Positions 7,140 to 16,132 of a stretch of DNA of 64,000 nucleotides are shown piece after piece (within the stretch, counting starts at the first letter, position 1; every line of letters starts with the position of its first letter). This DNA is from Novosphingobium mangrovisedimenti. GTDB taxonomy: Bacteria > Pseudomonadota > Alphaproteobacteria > Sphingomonadales > Sphingomonadaceae. The notes beneath the pieces are model-generated. The model had not been told where the DNA came from and did no database searches. It saw nothing but the letters and a program-made list of their open reading frames with translations. The stretch lies in contig NZ_JANZXA010000002.1 of assembly GCF_025153475.1 (NCBI RefSeq), forward strand, positions 186,001 through 250,000, in the 5' to 3' direction. The translations under genes were made by a program, and so were the position numbers.

Positions 7140-9715
7140 TCCGCGGCCTCCTTTTCCAGAGTGGCGAATGTTTCGAGCAACTTGGCGATGGCCGGGCGGC
7201 ACGATCCGCAATTGGTGCCGGCCCTGGTGCAGGCCCCCACCTCGGCGACAGTTGCCGCACCGTTGCCAGCGGCGTCGGCAATGTCCAGTTCGCCCACCCC
7301 GTGGCAGACGCAGACGATCGCTCCGCGATCGGGCAGCGGCGTGCTGGGGCGGCCGGCCAGCAGTTCGGCCGCGCTGGCCTCGCCGAGGCCGAGTTGCCCG
7401 GCTACCCAGTTCCTGTCCGGAAGTTTACCCGAGCGGGTGAGGTAGGCTGCCGCGATCAGCGAGCCATCCTGCCCGCGCACCGCGATACGGCGCATGCCGC
7501 GCACCATATCGGCGACTTCCAGCCGTTCACCATCGGGCAGCAACGCCGCAAGGTCGATCTGCCCTTCGCCGGCGAGTTCGTAGAGCCAGCCCGCCTTCAC
7601 CCGCGAGCGGGTCCAATAGAGCAGGCCTTCGGGCGCGATCACATCGCCGCGCACGACGAAGGCGCGCCAGTCGGGCGAAACGGGACCGACACGCGCCGCG
7701 CCATTCTTGAAACCGGGCTGGCCGGAAACCGGATCGACCGCCTGCGAACGCAGCCGGTTGCTGCGCCCCTGCCCGGCCATGGTATCGCTCCAGTGCATCG
7801 GCACGCAGATCTCGCCCCGCCGCTGCCCGTCGGACACCAGAACGCGATAGACCGCCGCCCCGCTTTCGGTTTCCACCCGCCCCAGACTGCCATCGACGAG
7901 GCCGAGCGCTTCGGCATCGGCAGGGTGGATTTCCAGCAGCGGTTCGGGCCGATGCTGCGAGAGCGTGGGCGACAGGCCGGTGCGCGTCATCGTGTGCCAC
8001 TGGTCGCGATAGCGTGCGGTGTTGAGCCGCAGCGGGAATTCGGCACTGGCCACCGGCGCGTGCGGCAGAACCGAGACCAGCCGTGCCTTGCCCGATGCCG
8101 TCGGATAACCGCGCGAGAGCGGACGTTCACCGCCCCACTGGAACGGCTCCAATGCCTCGTATTCCGACGCGCTGATGGCGGCATGGGCCGTCAGGTCGAG
8201 CACCTTGCCCCGCGCCTTCGCCAGCGCGGTCATCTGCGCGTACTCGCGGAAGACATCGGCGGCGCTGTTCCAGGCAAAGCCATCGCCCCACCCCATGCGC
8301 GCGGCCACGTCCGCGACGATCTTCCAGTCCGCACGGGTCTCGCCCGGCGCGGGGAACAACGCTCGCTGGCGGCTGATCCTGCGTTCGGAATTGGTGACCG
8401 TACCGTCCTTCTCGCCCCAGCCGTGGGCGGGCAGGCGGACATGGGCAAAGCGGCCGGTGTCGGTATCGGCGATGATGTCCGAGACCACCACCGTCGGGCA
8501 GCGCGACAGAGCCTCGCGCACGAAGCCGCTGTCCGGCAGCGACACCGCGGGGTTGGTCGCCATGATCCAGAGGAACTTGATCTTTCCTTCGTGGACCGCC
8601 CGAAACAGCTCCACGGCCTTGAGCCCCGGCCCGGCGCAGATGTTCGACGCGTTCCAGAAAGCCGCCACATCGGCCCGCTCTTCCTCGGAAAAGCCGAGGT
8701 GGCACGCGAGCATGTTGGCCAGACCTCCCACCTCGCGACCACCCATGGCATTGGGCTGGCCGGTGATGCTGAACGGCCCTGCGCCGATCCGGTTGATCCG
8801 GCCTGTCGCGAGGTGGAAGTTGGTGATCGCGTTGCCCTTGTCGGTGCCGCAGACCGACTGGTTCGCGCCCTGGCTGAACAGGGTGATCATGCGCGGATGC
8901 CGGGCGACGAGATCGCAGAGCTTGGCGAACGTGTTGTCGGGGATGCCGGGTTGGTGGGTCAGGGAATCCCAGAACCCGGCATCCTCCTCTACATGAGCGG
9001 CGAGGTATTCCTCGTCCACCAATCCGCGCCGCCTCATCTCGGCGAGCAGCGCGTTGAAAAGAGCAATGTCGCCATCCGGCGCTACGGCGACATGTAGGTC
9101 TGCCTGCTCGGCCGTTTCGGTGCGGCGCGGATCGATGACGACGATTTTCGTGCCGCGCCGTTCACGCGTCTTTTCCAGCCGCTGCCAGACGACAGGATGA
9201 CACCAAGCGGTGTTGGAGCCAACCAGCAGCACCAGGTCGACTGCGTCGAGATCCTCGTAGGAACAGGGGACCACGTCCTCGCCGAAAGCCCGGTTATAAG
9301 CCGCCACCGCGCTGGCCATGCACAGGCGCGAATTGGTATCGACATTGCCGGTGCCGACGAAGCCCTTCGCCAGCTTGTTGGCCGCATAGTAATCTTCGGT
9401 GAGGAGCTGGCCCGAAAGATAGAGCGCAACACTATCCGGCCCATGCTCGGCAATGCATTCGCGCATCCGGCCCGCGACGAGGTCGAGTGTTTCGTCCCAC
9501 GAGGCTTCTCGCTCCCCGATCATCGGCGCAAGCAAGCGCCCTTCGAGGCCCACCGTCTCGCCCAGATGCGTGCCTTTGGAACACAGCCTCCCGCGATTGG
9601 CCGGGTGCGCGCGATCCCCGGTGATGACGACCCCCCGATCATCACCACCGGAAACCTCGGCGGCAATGCCGCAGCCGACGCCGCAATAAGCGCAAGTGGT
9701 GCGAATCGCCGCCAT
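7136..9715 (-). CDS. nasA: assimilatory nitrate reductase, catalytic subunit
   Basis: An 859-residue molybdopterin oxidoreductase that reduces nitrate to nitrite in the cytoplasm. Four cysteines for an N-terminal [4Fe-4S] cluster are at residues 8, 11, 15 and 45 (CAYCGVGC and RLCSKG). Molybdopterin-binding segments include GTGNVDTNSRLCMASA and the region with QPNAMGGREVGG. The last about 70 residues form a BFD-like [2Fe-2S] domain (VCVCHGVGELDI, later NCGSCRPAI), which places it with the NasA/NarB enzymes that carry an extra C-terminal cluster. No signal peptide. It lies 5 bp after nirD and overlaps cobA by 4 bp. Expression is probably controlled through the nirB leader terminator. Confidence 0.95.
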   Translation of the reverse strand: MAAIRTTCAYCGVGCGIAAEVSGGDDRGVVITGDRAHPANRGRLCSKGTHLGETVGLEGRLLAPMIGEREASWDETLDLVAGRMRECIAEHGPDSVALYLSGQLLTEDYYAANKLAKGFVGTGNVDTNSRLCMASAVAAYNRAFGEDVVPCSYEDLDAVDLVLLVGSNTAWCHPVVWQRLEKTRERRGTKIVVIDPRRTETAEQADLHVAVAPDGDIALFNALLAEMRRRGLVDEEYLAAHVEEDAGFWDSLTHQPGIPDNTFAKLCDLVARHPRMITLFSQGANQSVCGTDKGNAITNFHLATGRINRIGAGPFSITGQPNAMGGREVGGLANMLACHLGFSEEERADVAAFWNASNICAGPGLKAVELFRAVHEGKIKFLWIMATNPAVSLPDSGFVREALSRCPTVVVSDIIADTDTGRFAHVRLPAHGWGEKDGTVTNSERRISRQRALFPAPGETRADWKIVADVAARMGWGDGFAWNSAADVFREYAQMTALAKARGKVLDLTAHAAISASEYEALEPFQWGGERPLSRGYPTASGKARLVSVLPHAPVASAEFPLRLNTARYRDQWHTMTRTGLSPTLSQHRPEPLLEIHPADAEALGLVDGSLGRVETESGAAVYRVLVSDGQRRGEICVPMHWSDTMAGQGRSNRLRSQAVDPVSGQPGFKNGAARVGPVSPDWRAFVVRGDVIAPEGLLYWTRSRVKAGWLYELAGEGQIDLAALLPDGERLEVADMVRGMRRIAVRGQDGSLIAAAYLTRSGKLPDRNWVAGQLGLGEASAAELLAGRPSTPLPDRGAIVCVCHGVGELDIADAAGNGAATVAEVGACTRAGTNCGSCRPAIAKLLETFATLEKEAAE

Positions 9716-9720
9716 GACGG

Positions 9721-10077
9721 TCAGGCCGCCTCAGCCTGATCGCCCCCGCCGATCACGGCGGAACGCAGCAGGTAAATGCGCCCGGCATCGACCTTCAAGG
9801 GAATGGTGGGCACGCAACCCTCGTCATCGCCCAGCGCCTTTCCGGAGCGCAGCGAGATGTTCCAGTTGTGCAGCGGACACGTCACCACGTCGCCATGGAC
9901 AATGCCCTGGCTGAGCGGCCCCTGCTTGTGCGGGCACGTGTTCACGATCGCGAAGAATTCGTTGCGCATCGTGTGGAACACGGCGATTTCCTCCCCGCCG
10001 ATGACGGGCAAGGTCCGGGCCGTGCCCGGTTCGATCTGGGTAATCGGACCGATATCGAGCCAGTTGCCGATCATCAT
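9721..10077 (-). CDS. nirD: nitrite reductase (NADH) small subunit
   Basis: A 118-residue Rieske-type ferredoxin-like protein that partners NirB. Unlike some NirD proteins, it keeps a full Rieske ligand set: Cys48-x-His50 (CPHKQG) and Cys67-x-x-His70 (CPLHNW). A [2Fe-2S] cluster is therefore likely. The gene starts with two consecutive ATG codons, the first overlapping the nirB stop (ATGA), which suggests translational coupling. The product should pass electrons within the assimilatory NADH-nitrite reductase that makes ammonium. The C-terminus ends in a short Gly/Asp/Ala-rich tail, and the nasA start follows 5 bp later. Confidence 0.92.
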   Translation of the reverse strand: MMIGNWLDIGPITQIEPGTARTLPVIGGEEIAVFHTMRNEFFAIVNTCPHKQGPLSQGIVHGDVVTCPLHNWNISLRSGKALGDDEGCVPTIPLKVDAGRIYLLRSAVIGGGDQAEAA

Positions 10078-12590
10078 GCGTTCTCCATCTGCGAAGCCGG
10101 GAAAGGACGGACTTCGGCAAGGTGCTGGTGCAGTTTCTCGTGCTCGCCCGCAGCGCGCCTGGCCCAGGGATCGTCCTGCATGAACTGCTGCGAGTAGTGG
10201 AAGCGCGCGGCATAACGCTCGACCGCGCCCTCTTCGGCCAGCGCGTCCTTGACGTATTGCAGGCCAACCCGCTCCACCCAGGGCGCGGTGCGTTCCAGAT
10301 AGTACGCATCCTCGCGGTAGAACTGGATGAAGGCCGCGCACATATCGAGCGCCTCCTCTTCGGTCTCCACCTTGCACAGCAGGTCGGTGGCGCGGACCTT
10401 GATGCCGCCGTTGCCGGCGATGTGCAGTTCGTAGCCCGAATCCACGCAGACCACGCCGAAGTCCTTGATCGTGGCTTCCGCGCAATTGCGCGGGCAGCCG
10501 CTGACCGCGATCTTGAACTTGTGCGGCATCCACGAACCCCAGGTCATCCGCTCGATCTGGACGCCGAGCCCGGTCGAATCCTGCGTGCCGAAGCGGCACC
10601 ATTCGGAACCGACGCAAGTCTTCACCGTGCGCAGCGACTTGCCGTAGGCGTGACCCGAGACCATTCCGGCGGCGTTGAGATCGGCCCAAACGGCGGGCAG
10701 GTCTTCCTTCTTGATCCCGAATATGTCGAGCCGCTGGCCGCCGGTGACTTTCACCATCGGCGCGTTGAACTTCTCGACCACATCGGCGATCGCGCGCAGT
10801 TCCTTCGGACTGGTGAGGCCGCCCCACATGCGCGGGACCACCGAATACGTGCCGTCCTTCTGGATATTGGCGTGCATCCGCTCGTTGACGAAGCGGCTCT
10901 TCTGGTCGTCCTCGTACTCACCCGGCCATGCGCAAAGCAGGTAGTAGTTGAGCGCGGGACGGCACGAGGCGCAGCCATCGGGCGTGGTCCAGTGCAGTTC
11001 CTGCATGACCTGCGGGATTTCCTTGAGGCCCTTCTCGACGATCAGCTTGCGCACGTCGCCGTGGGTGAAGCTTGTGCACTTGCACATCGTCTTCGGGCCA
11101 CTCTCGACCTCGCCGCCCAGCGTCAGCGCCAAGAGGCTTTCGACAAGGCCGGTGCACGAGCCGCACGAGGCCGAGGCCTTGCAGGTGGAACGCACCGCGT
11201 CGAGCGAATGCGCGCCGCCATTGATGCACGAGACGACCTGACCCTTGGAAACGCCGTTGCAGCCGCAGATTTCTGCGTCGTCCGAAAGGGCAGCAACGGC
11301 GGCATTAGGGTCCGCGAGGGCGCCCCCCGAGGCGAAGGCCTGGCCGAAGATCAGCGCCTCGCGGATGTCCGAGACATCCTCGCCCTTCTTCATCAGGTCG
11401 AAGTACCAGGAACCATCGGCGGTATCGCCGTAGAGCACGGCGCCGAGCACCTTGCTGTCCTTGACGATCACGCGCTTGTACACGCCGCGCGAGGCGTCGC
11501 GCATGACGATGTCCTCGCAGCCCTCGCCGCCCGAGAAGTCCCCGGCGGAGAACAGGTCGATGCCGGACACCTTGAGCTTGGTCGACGTGACCGAACCCTC
11601 GTAGCCCGAAGGGCTTTCGGTCACGAAATCCGCCAGCGCGCGGCACATGTCCCACAGCGGCGCGACAAGGCCATAGCACATGCCCCGGTGCTGGACGCAT
11701 TCGCCGACCGAAAGGATCGCCGGGTCGGACGTGACCATGTGGTCGTCGACCATAATGCCGCGCTCGACCTCCAGCCCGGCTTCGCGGGCCAGCCCGGTCG
11801 CGGGGCGGATGCCGACCGCCATCACGACGATGTCGGCGGGAATTTCGGTGCCGTCTTCCAGACGCACACCGGCAACCTTTCCATCCTTGCCGATGATTTC
11901 CTTGGTGTTGGCGCCGGTGAGGATCGTCTGGCCGCGCCGTTCCAGCTCGGTCTTGAGCAGCCACCCGGCCGCTTCGTCGAGCTGACGCTCCATCAGCGTG
12001 GGCATCAGGTGGATGACGGTGACGTTCATTCCGCGCAAGTTGAGGCCGTGCGCGGCTTCGAGGCCGAGCAGGCCCCCGCCGATGACGACGGCATTGCCGC
12101 CCCCCTTGGCGTTACCGGCTTCGGCCGCTGCCAGCATCTTGTCCACGTCATCGAGGTCGCGGAACGTCACCACGCCGTCGAGGTCCTTGCCCGGCACCGG
12201 GATGATGAAAGGATCGGAACCGGTAGCGATCAGCAGCTTGTCGTAGGGTTCGATGCGGCCCGAAGCGGCGACGACGCGCTTGTGCTCGCGGTCGATGCTT
12301 TCAACCTTGTCGCCCGAGACTAGGGTGATGCCGTTGTCATCGTACCATTCGCGGGTGTTGATGACGATCTCGTCGAAAGTCTTCTCGCCCGCCAAGACCG
12401 GCGAAAGCATGATGCGGTTGTAGTTCACCCGCGGCTCGGCGCCGAAGATGGTGACATCGAACCGGCCGGGATCGCGAGCCAGGATCTCTTCCACCGCACG
12501 GCAGCCCGCCATGCCGTTGCCGATCACCACGAGCCGCTCCCGGACCTGTCCGGCGGGCTTGCCCTCCTCGAAGTTCATCGGTGCATTCAC
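10074..12590 (-). CDS. nirB: assimilatory nitrite reductase (NADH), large subunit
   Basis: About 838 residues. The order is an FAD/NADH pyridine-nucleotide-disulfide domain (VVIGNGMAG near residue 21; a second nucleotide site with VIGGGLLGLEAAHG near 175), two BFD-type [2Fe-2S] segments (CGCNG around 442 and SCGSC around 473; CKC around 502 and CASC around 540), then the siroheme/[4Fe-4S] nitrite reductase domain with GSEWCRFG around 660 and SGCPRNC around 700. It reduces nitrite to ammonium using NADH with NirD. The GTG at 12590 is preferred because GGAG lies 7 nt upstream; an in-frame ATG at 12578 is the alternative. The leader carries a terminator and a block shared with nrtA. Confidence 0.94.
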   Translation of the reverse strand: MNAPMNFEEGKPAGQVRERLVVIGNGMAGCRAVEEILARDPGRFDVTIFGAEPRVNYNRIMLSPVLAGEKTFDEIVINTREWYDDNGITLVSGDKVESIDREHKRVVAASGRIEPYDKLLIATGSDPFIIPVPGKDLDGVVTFRDLDDVDKMLAAAEAGNAKGGGNAVVIGGGLLGLEAAHGLNLRGMNVTVIHLMPTLMERQLDEAAGWLLKTELERRGQTILTGANTKEIIGKDGKVAGVRLEDGTEIPADIVVMAVGIRPATGLAREAGLEVERGIMVDDHMVTSDPAILSVGECVQHRGMCYGLVAPLWDMCRALADFVTESPSGYEGSVTSTKLKVSGIDLFSAGDFSGGEGCEDIVMRDASRGVYKRVIVKDSKVLGAVLYGDTADGSWYFDLMKKGEDVSDIREALIFGQAFASGGALADPNAAVAALSDDAEICGCNGVSKGQVVSCINGGAHSLDAVRSTCKASASCGSCTGLVESLLALTLGGEVESGPKTMCKCTSFTHGDVRKLIVEKGLKEIPQVMQELHWTTPDGCASCRPALNYYLLCAWPGEYEDDQKSRFVNERMHANIQKDGTYSVVPRMWGGLTSPKELRAIADVVEKFNAPMVKVTGGQRLDIFGIKKEDLPAVWADLNAAGMVSGHAYGKSLRTVKTCVGSEWCRFGTQDSTGLGVQIERMTWGSWMPHKFKIAVSGCPRNCAEATIKDFGVVCVDSGYELHIAGNGGIKVRATDLLCKVETEEEALDMCAAFIQFYREDAYYLERTAPWVERVGLQYVKDALAEEGAVERYAARFHYSQQFMQDDPWARRAAGEHEKLHQHLAEVRPFPASQMENA

Positions 12591-12619
12591 GTCACGTCTC
12601 CGTCCGCAACGCGCACAAC

Positions 12620-12665
12620 AAAAAACCGCCTCGTGCCTGTTCCCTTGGGAAGAGGTACGGGCGGC
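12620..12665 (-). terminator. leader terminator (attenuator) of the nirB operon
   Basis: In the nirB transcript an outer GCCGCC/GGCGG stem encloses a second stem closed by TTCCCAAGGGAA and is followed by six T residues, 30 bp before the GTG start. An intrinsic terminator inside a leader would stop transcription unless it is overridden. The nrtA leader has the same arrangement with the same preceding sequence (GTGGCAACG-N-AGCCGCCCG). NasT-type ANTAR antitermination is the obvious candidate. Confidence 0.8.
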
Positions 12666-12745
12666 TTCGTTGCCACGCGTCTGTAAATCTGATGGCGAGG
12701 CGCTGAAATCGTCCAACGGCGGACGGCGCATTCTCGCTGACGATG

Positions 12746-12787
12746 TGTTTAACCGATTCGCCCCGCTGTGGGCAAGCCGGTTTTTGC
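12746..12787 (-). promoter_or_regulatory. 42-nt block shared by the nirB and nrtA upstream regions
   Basis: Reading in the nirB direction, the block starts GCAAAAA, has GGCTT at position 10, and ends CGAATCG-N-TTAAACA. It aligns without gaps to 18792-18833 upstream of nrtA. It lies 81 bp upstream of the leader terminator and is probably the promoter or an activator site. A CGTCC-GCCGTT-GGACG hexaloop hairpin (12714-12729) follows it and may be part of the NasT-binding RNA. Confidence 0.5.
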
Positions 12788-12796
12788 AGTGCAGCA

Positions 12797-12826
12797 GGGA
12801 AAGGTGGACCAAGGCCCACCTTTCCC
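12797..12826 (-). terminator. hairpin after the outer-membrane protein gene
   Basis: A perfect 11-bp inverted repeat (GGGAAAGGTGG with CCACCTTTCCC, 8-nt loop) starts 6 bp after the stop codon of the barrel gene and lies just upstream of the nirB promoter region. No T-run follows on either strand. It probably separates the two transcription units. Confidence 0.6.
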
Positions 12827-12832
12827 CTCCGT

Positions 12833-14071
12833 TCAGTACTTGAAGCCGATCTGCAGCCAGAACTTTTCGGTATCGGTGCCGAAAGCCTTGGCATCGTAGT
12901 TCGCGTACTTGAGCAGGATCGGATAACCGGCCACCTGGAAGCCGAGGCTGGCATCCCATTCCTGGCCGTAATTCGTGCTGCCGAAATCGCTTTCGAACTT
13001 GTGGTAGATGACGGCGGCCTTCACCCCCTTGAGCGGGCCGGCATTGCCGAACGCCTTCGACACGCCGCCATGGTAGTCGCGCAGGCCGCTTGCAGGGGTC
13101 GTCAGGAACAGGTCCGCCCAGCCGTTGAAGGCATGCAGCGTGGCAAGCGGCGTCTGGAACGCGGCCACGCCATCGTCGCTGCCCAGTTCCTCGTAGCCAC
13201 CCGTCAGCCGGAATCCTGCTACCGAGACACCGAGTTCGGCATCGATGTAGTCGGCGGAGTAATCGACCGGGTTGAGCTTGTAGTCCTGCTGGTTGGCGTA
13301 GCGGATCTTGAAATCGAGCTTGGCCTTGCCGCCCAGCGGCACGCCCCCCGTCGCCATGAAACCGATGGTCCGGCTCGAAAAAGCAAGACGGGTATCGTAG
13401 TCGAGCATGTAGGCAAAACCGACGAGCTTGACCGGCTTCATGTCGATGCCGGCATTGACGAGAATGAAGTCCCCGTCGAAGTGCGCGTTCGGACTGTCGA
13501 CACCGAAGATCGTGCGCTGCGAGATCGAGTAGGTCGCATCGATCGAAACCGGCCCCACCTTGCCCTCGCCGCGCACGGCATCGAAGGTCTGCTCGTTCTG
13601 GCGCCAGCCCACGTTGCCGACGAAGCGCGCATCATCGAGAATGATGCGCTGGCGGCCGATGGTGACCTTCGCCGCCTTGCCCTTGTACGAAAGCTGCAAG
13701 CGGTTGATCTCGACGTTCTCCGGATCAGCAACGACCGAATAGGGCTCGGCGCCAAGGTAGCCGTTATTGCCCGGGATCGTGTCGTTGTAGTGGTCGGAAA
13801 TCGCCAGCGTGCCCTCGGCTTCCGCCAGGAACGAAAGATTGTGAATCTTCGCTTCAGCGCCCGCGCGCATGCGGATCGTGACGGCATCGGCATCGAGACC
13901 GAGATCGTCCTGATTTACATGCTCCCAGCGCAGGAGCCCCTCGATGATCGGGTCGATGGTGAGATTGTCGTTCACCACGATGGGATCGCCGGGCTTTGCC
14001 GCCGCTGGTGTCGCGATGGCAAACGTAGCGGTGGTGGCAGCAAGTACGGCAAGCGAAAGTGCATTCTTCAT
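12833..14071 (-). CDS. outer-membrane beta-barrel protein, alginate-export/porin-like
   Basis: A 412-residue protein with a clear signal peptide (basic MKNA, hydrophobic core, AxA-type end near residue 25) and a C-terminal aromatic residue (FWLQIGFKY) as in outer-membrane barrels. The middle matches the alginate-export-like porin family: EINRLQLSYKG, then GRQRIILDDARFVGNVGWRQ around residues 120-140. The ATG at 14071 was chosen over a GTG 27 bp upstream because it begins the signal peptide. Its position between the nirBD-nasA and nrt operons, on the same strand, suggests that it lets nitrate or nitrite through the outer membrane. That is inference from context; the family includes exporters and general porins. 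Confidence 0.78.
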   Translation of the reverse strand: MKNALSLAVLAATTATFAIATPAAAKPGDPIVVNDNLTIDPIIEGLLRWEHVNQDDLGLDADAVTIRMRAGAEAKIHNLSFLAEAEGTLAISDHYNDTIPGNNGYLGAEPYSVVADPENVEINRLQLSYKGKAAKVTIGRQRIILDDARFVGNVGWRQNEQTFDAVRGEGKVGPVSIDATYSISQRTIFGVDSPNAHFDGDFILVNAGIDMKPVKLVGFAYMLDYDTRLAFSSRTIGFMATGGVPLGGKAKLDFKIRYANQQDYKLNPVDYSADYIDAELGVSVAGFRLTGGYEELGSDDGVAAFQTPLATLHAFNGWADLFLTTPASGLRDYHGGVSKAFGNAGPLKGVKAAVIYHKFESDFGSTNYGQEWDASLGFQVAGYPILLKYANYDAKAFGTDTEKFWLQIGFKY

Positions 14072-14254
14072 GAGCGTGGCCCTCCGAAGGGCGTCCACCC
14101 CCGGACACCCCTTCCAAAACTGGATCGAAGGCAGACGCCATTGCCCGCCGGTTTAGTCCTCTCCCGGGCACTTCCCGGCCCCTTGTATTGCGCCTTGCAC
14201 GGCGGGCGCCCTTGCCCGTCCGCCGCCCCTCATGAGCTGGCGCTTGCATTCTTG

Positions 14255-14385
14255 TCCTCCCCCGTGGGGGAGGTGGTAGCCCGCAGGGCTGACGGAGGGG
14301 ATTCTCGTCGCAACGCAAAGGTTGCTTCGTAGCGAGAGTCCCCTCCACCGCCTGCGGCGGTCCCCCTCCCCGATACGGGGAGGGC
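14255..14385. repeat. REP-like extragenic palindromic element
   Basis: About 130 bp of nested inverted repeats in the gap between the barrel gene and the nrt ATPase gene. A left arm (CCCCCGTGGGGGAGG, then GCCCGCAGGGC, then ACGGAGGGG) is mirrored by a right arm (CCCCTCC, then CGCCTGCGGCGG, then CCCTCCCCGATACGGGGAGG) around a central hairpin with TCTCG/CGAGA. This is the layout of dispersed palindromic repeats seen in sphingomonad intergenic regions. A copy elsewhere in the window was not seen. The rest of this gap (14072-14254) holds nothing I can identify. Confidence 0.55.
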
Positions 14386-14394
14386 AACGAAGTA

Positions 14395-16092
14395 TCAGGC
14401 CGCCTTGGCGGCCGGCCCGTGGTCGTATTCGGCCAGAAAGTGCAGCACTTCCTGGCGGTAGTGATAGAACTGCGGATCATCGAGCAGCGCCTTGCGGTCG
14501 CGCGGGCGCGGCAGGTCTACTTTCAGGATCTTGCCGATGGTCGCGTTCGGGCCGTTGGTCATCATCACCACCCGGTCGGCCAGCAGGATCGCCTCGTCGA
14601 CGTCGTGGGTGACCATGATCGCGGTCACCTTGGTGCGGTTCCAGGTTTCCACCAGCACGTCCTGCAGGTCCCAGCGCGTCAGGCTGTCGAGCATGCCGAA
14701 GGGCTCGTCGAGCAGCAGCAGACGCGGGCTCAATGCAAAGGCGCGAGCAATGCCCACGCGCTGGCGCATCCCGTTCGACATCTCGGCCGCCATCTTCTCC
14801 TTCGCATCGCCGAGGCCCACGCGGTCGAGATAGTAATCAACGATATCGCGCCGCTCGACCTTGCTGGCGTGCGGATAGACCCGCTCCACCCCCAACGCGA
14901 CGTTCTGGCGCGCGGTGAGCCAGGGCATCAGGCTCGGTGCCTGGAACACCACGGCCTTGTCCGGCCCGGCAACGTCGATCTCGCGGTTGTCGAGTACGAT
15001 GCCGCCAGCACTAATCGCATTGAGCCCCGCCGCCATCGTCAGGACGGTGGACTTGCCGCAACCCGAGTGGCCGATCAGCGAGATGAACTCGCCCTTGTCC
15101 ATCAGCAGGTTGAAGTCCTCCACCACGGTGAGTGGCCCCTTGGGCGTGGGGTAGACCTTGTGGAGCTTGAAGAATTCCAGATAGCGCCGCTCCACCGCCG
15201 ACCTGCCAGCTTCCACATAAGCGGCCGGCAGTTCGGCGTCCCTCCGCCCGGCAAACAGGTCCAGCGGCGCGACTTCGGGCAGCGACACGCTGCTTTCTCC
15301 GACGCTGGAACCTTGCTCGTTGAGAGCGCCGAGATAGCCGACGATCTGCTTGCGCAAGTGCTGGTAGTGCACATCGTCGTTCACCGCTTCGCGGTCGCGC
15401 GGGCGCGGTACATCGACGGTATAGATCCGTCCGATCCGCGCTGCTGGAGCGGGTGTCAGCACCGCCACGCGGTCCGCCAGCAGCAGGGCTTCGTCCACAT
15501 CGTTGGTGACAAGGATGATCGTGCGCTTCTCTTCCTTGCGGATACGTTCGATTTCATCCTGAAGCTTGGAACGGGTGAGCGCATCGAGCGCCGAAAGCGG
15601 CTCGTCGAGCAGCAGGATTTCCGGCTCCATCGCCAGCGCGCGCGCCACCGACACCCGCTGGCGCATCCCGCCCGAAAGCTGCCCCGGCTTGCGGTCCATG
15701 GCGTGACCGAGGCCGACCAGTTCAACCTTCTGCTTCACCAGAGCGGCACGCTCTTCCCTGCTACGGTCCTTGTGGACCGCGTCCACGGCCAGCGCGACGT
15801 TCTTTTCCACGGTCAGCCAAGGGAACAGCGAGTAGGACTGGAACACCAGACCACGATCCTTGTCGGGCCCCTTGATCTGATTGCCGTGGAGCAGGATTTC
15901 ACCCGCATCGGGCTCGATCAGGCCTGCAATGGACGAGATCAACGTCGTCTTGCCTGCTCCCGAGAATCCGAGGATGGCGATGAATTCCCCCTCCTCGACA
16001 TCGAGATCGATGCCATCGAGCACCTGGGTAACGCCTCCGGTCTGGCCCTTATAGGACTTGGAGACACCCTTGAGCGAAAGGATCGTGGCCAT
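14395..16092 (-). CDS. nitrate ABC importer ATPase, two nucleotide-binding domains fused
   Basis: A 565-residue protein with two complete ABC ATPase domains of the nitrate/sulfonate/taurine type. Domain 1: Walker A GFSGAGKTT (residues 42-50), signature LSGGMRQRV, Walker B ILLLDEP. Domain 2: Walker A GHSGCGKST (about 338-346), an altered signature MSNGMRQRV, Walker B LLLLDEP. In cyanobacteria NrtC and NrtD are separate; here their ATPase parts are on one chain, and there is no NrtC-type substrate-binding extension. It lies 40 bp after nrtB and ends the nrtA-nrtB-nrtCD operon. Each domain ends with the VDxPRPRDR motif seen in this group. Energises nitrate/nitrite uptake. Confidence 0.9.
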   Translation of the reverse strand: MATILSLKGVSKSYKGQTGGVTQVLDGIDLDVEEGEFIAILGFSGAGKTTLISSIAGLIEPDAGEILLHGNQIKGPDKDRGLVFQSYSLFPWLTVEKNVALAVDAVHKDRSREERAALVKQKVELVGLGHAMDRKPGQLSGGMRQRVSVARALAMEPEILLLDEPLSALDALTRSKLQDEIERIRKEEKRTIILVTNDVDEALLLADRVAVLTPAPAARIGRIYTVDVPRPRDREAVNDDVHYQHLRKQIVGYLGALNEQGSSVGESSVSLPEVAPLDLFAGRRDAELPAAYVEAGRSAVERRYLEFFKLHKVYPTPKGPLTVVEDFNLLMDKGEFISLIGHSGCGKSTVLTMAAGLNAISAGGIVLDNREIDVAGPDKAVVFQAPSLMPWLTARQNVALGVERVYPHASKVERRDIVDYYLDRVGLGDAKEKMAAEMSNGMRQRVGIARAFALSPRLLLLDEPFGMLDSLTRWDLQDVLVETWNRTKVTAIMVTHDVDEAILLADRVVMMTNGPNATIGKILKVDLPRPRDRKALLDDPQFYHYRQEVLHFLAEYDHGPAAKAA

Positions 16093-16132
16093 GTCTTGTT
16101 CCTTTCCGGCAATTTGGTTCGGACTGCGTGGA

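Noticed and set aside
10122..12323. Very long plus-strand frame opposite nirB (about 730 codons)
   Set aside because: Shadow of nirB in GC-rich sequence; the translation has no family features and is rich in His, Arg and Asp. The same holds for 4108-5841 and 7301-9097.
12746..12787. Sigma-54 (-24/-12) promoter in the shared nitrate block
   Set aside because: No GG-N10-GC with the usual flanks appears in both copies at the same place.
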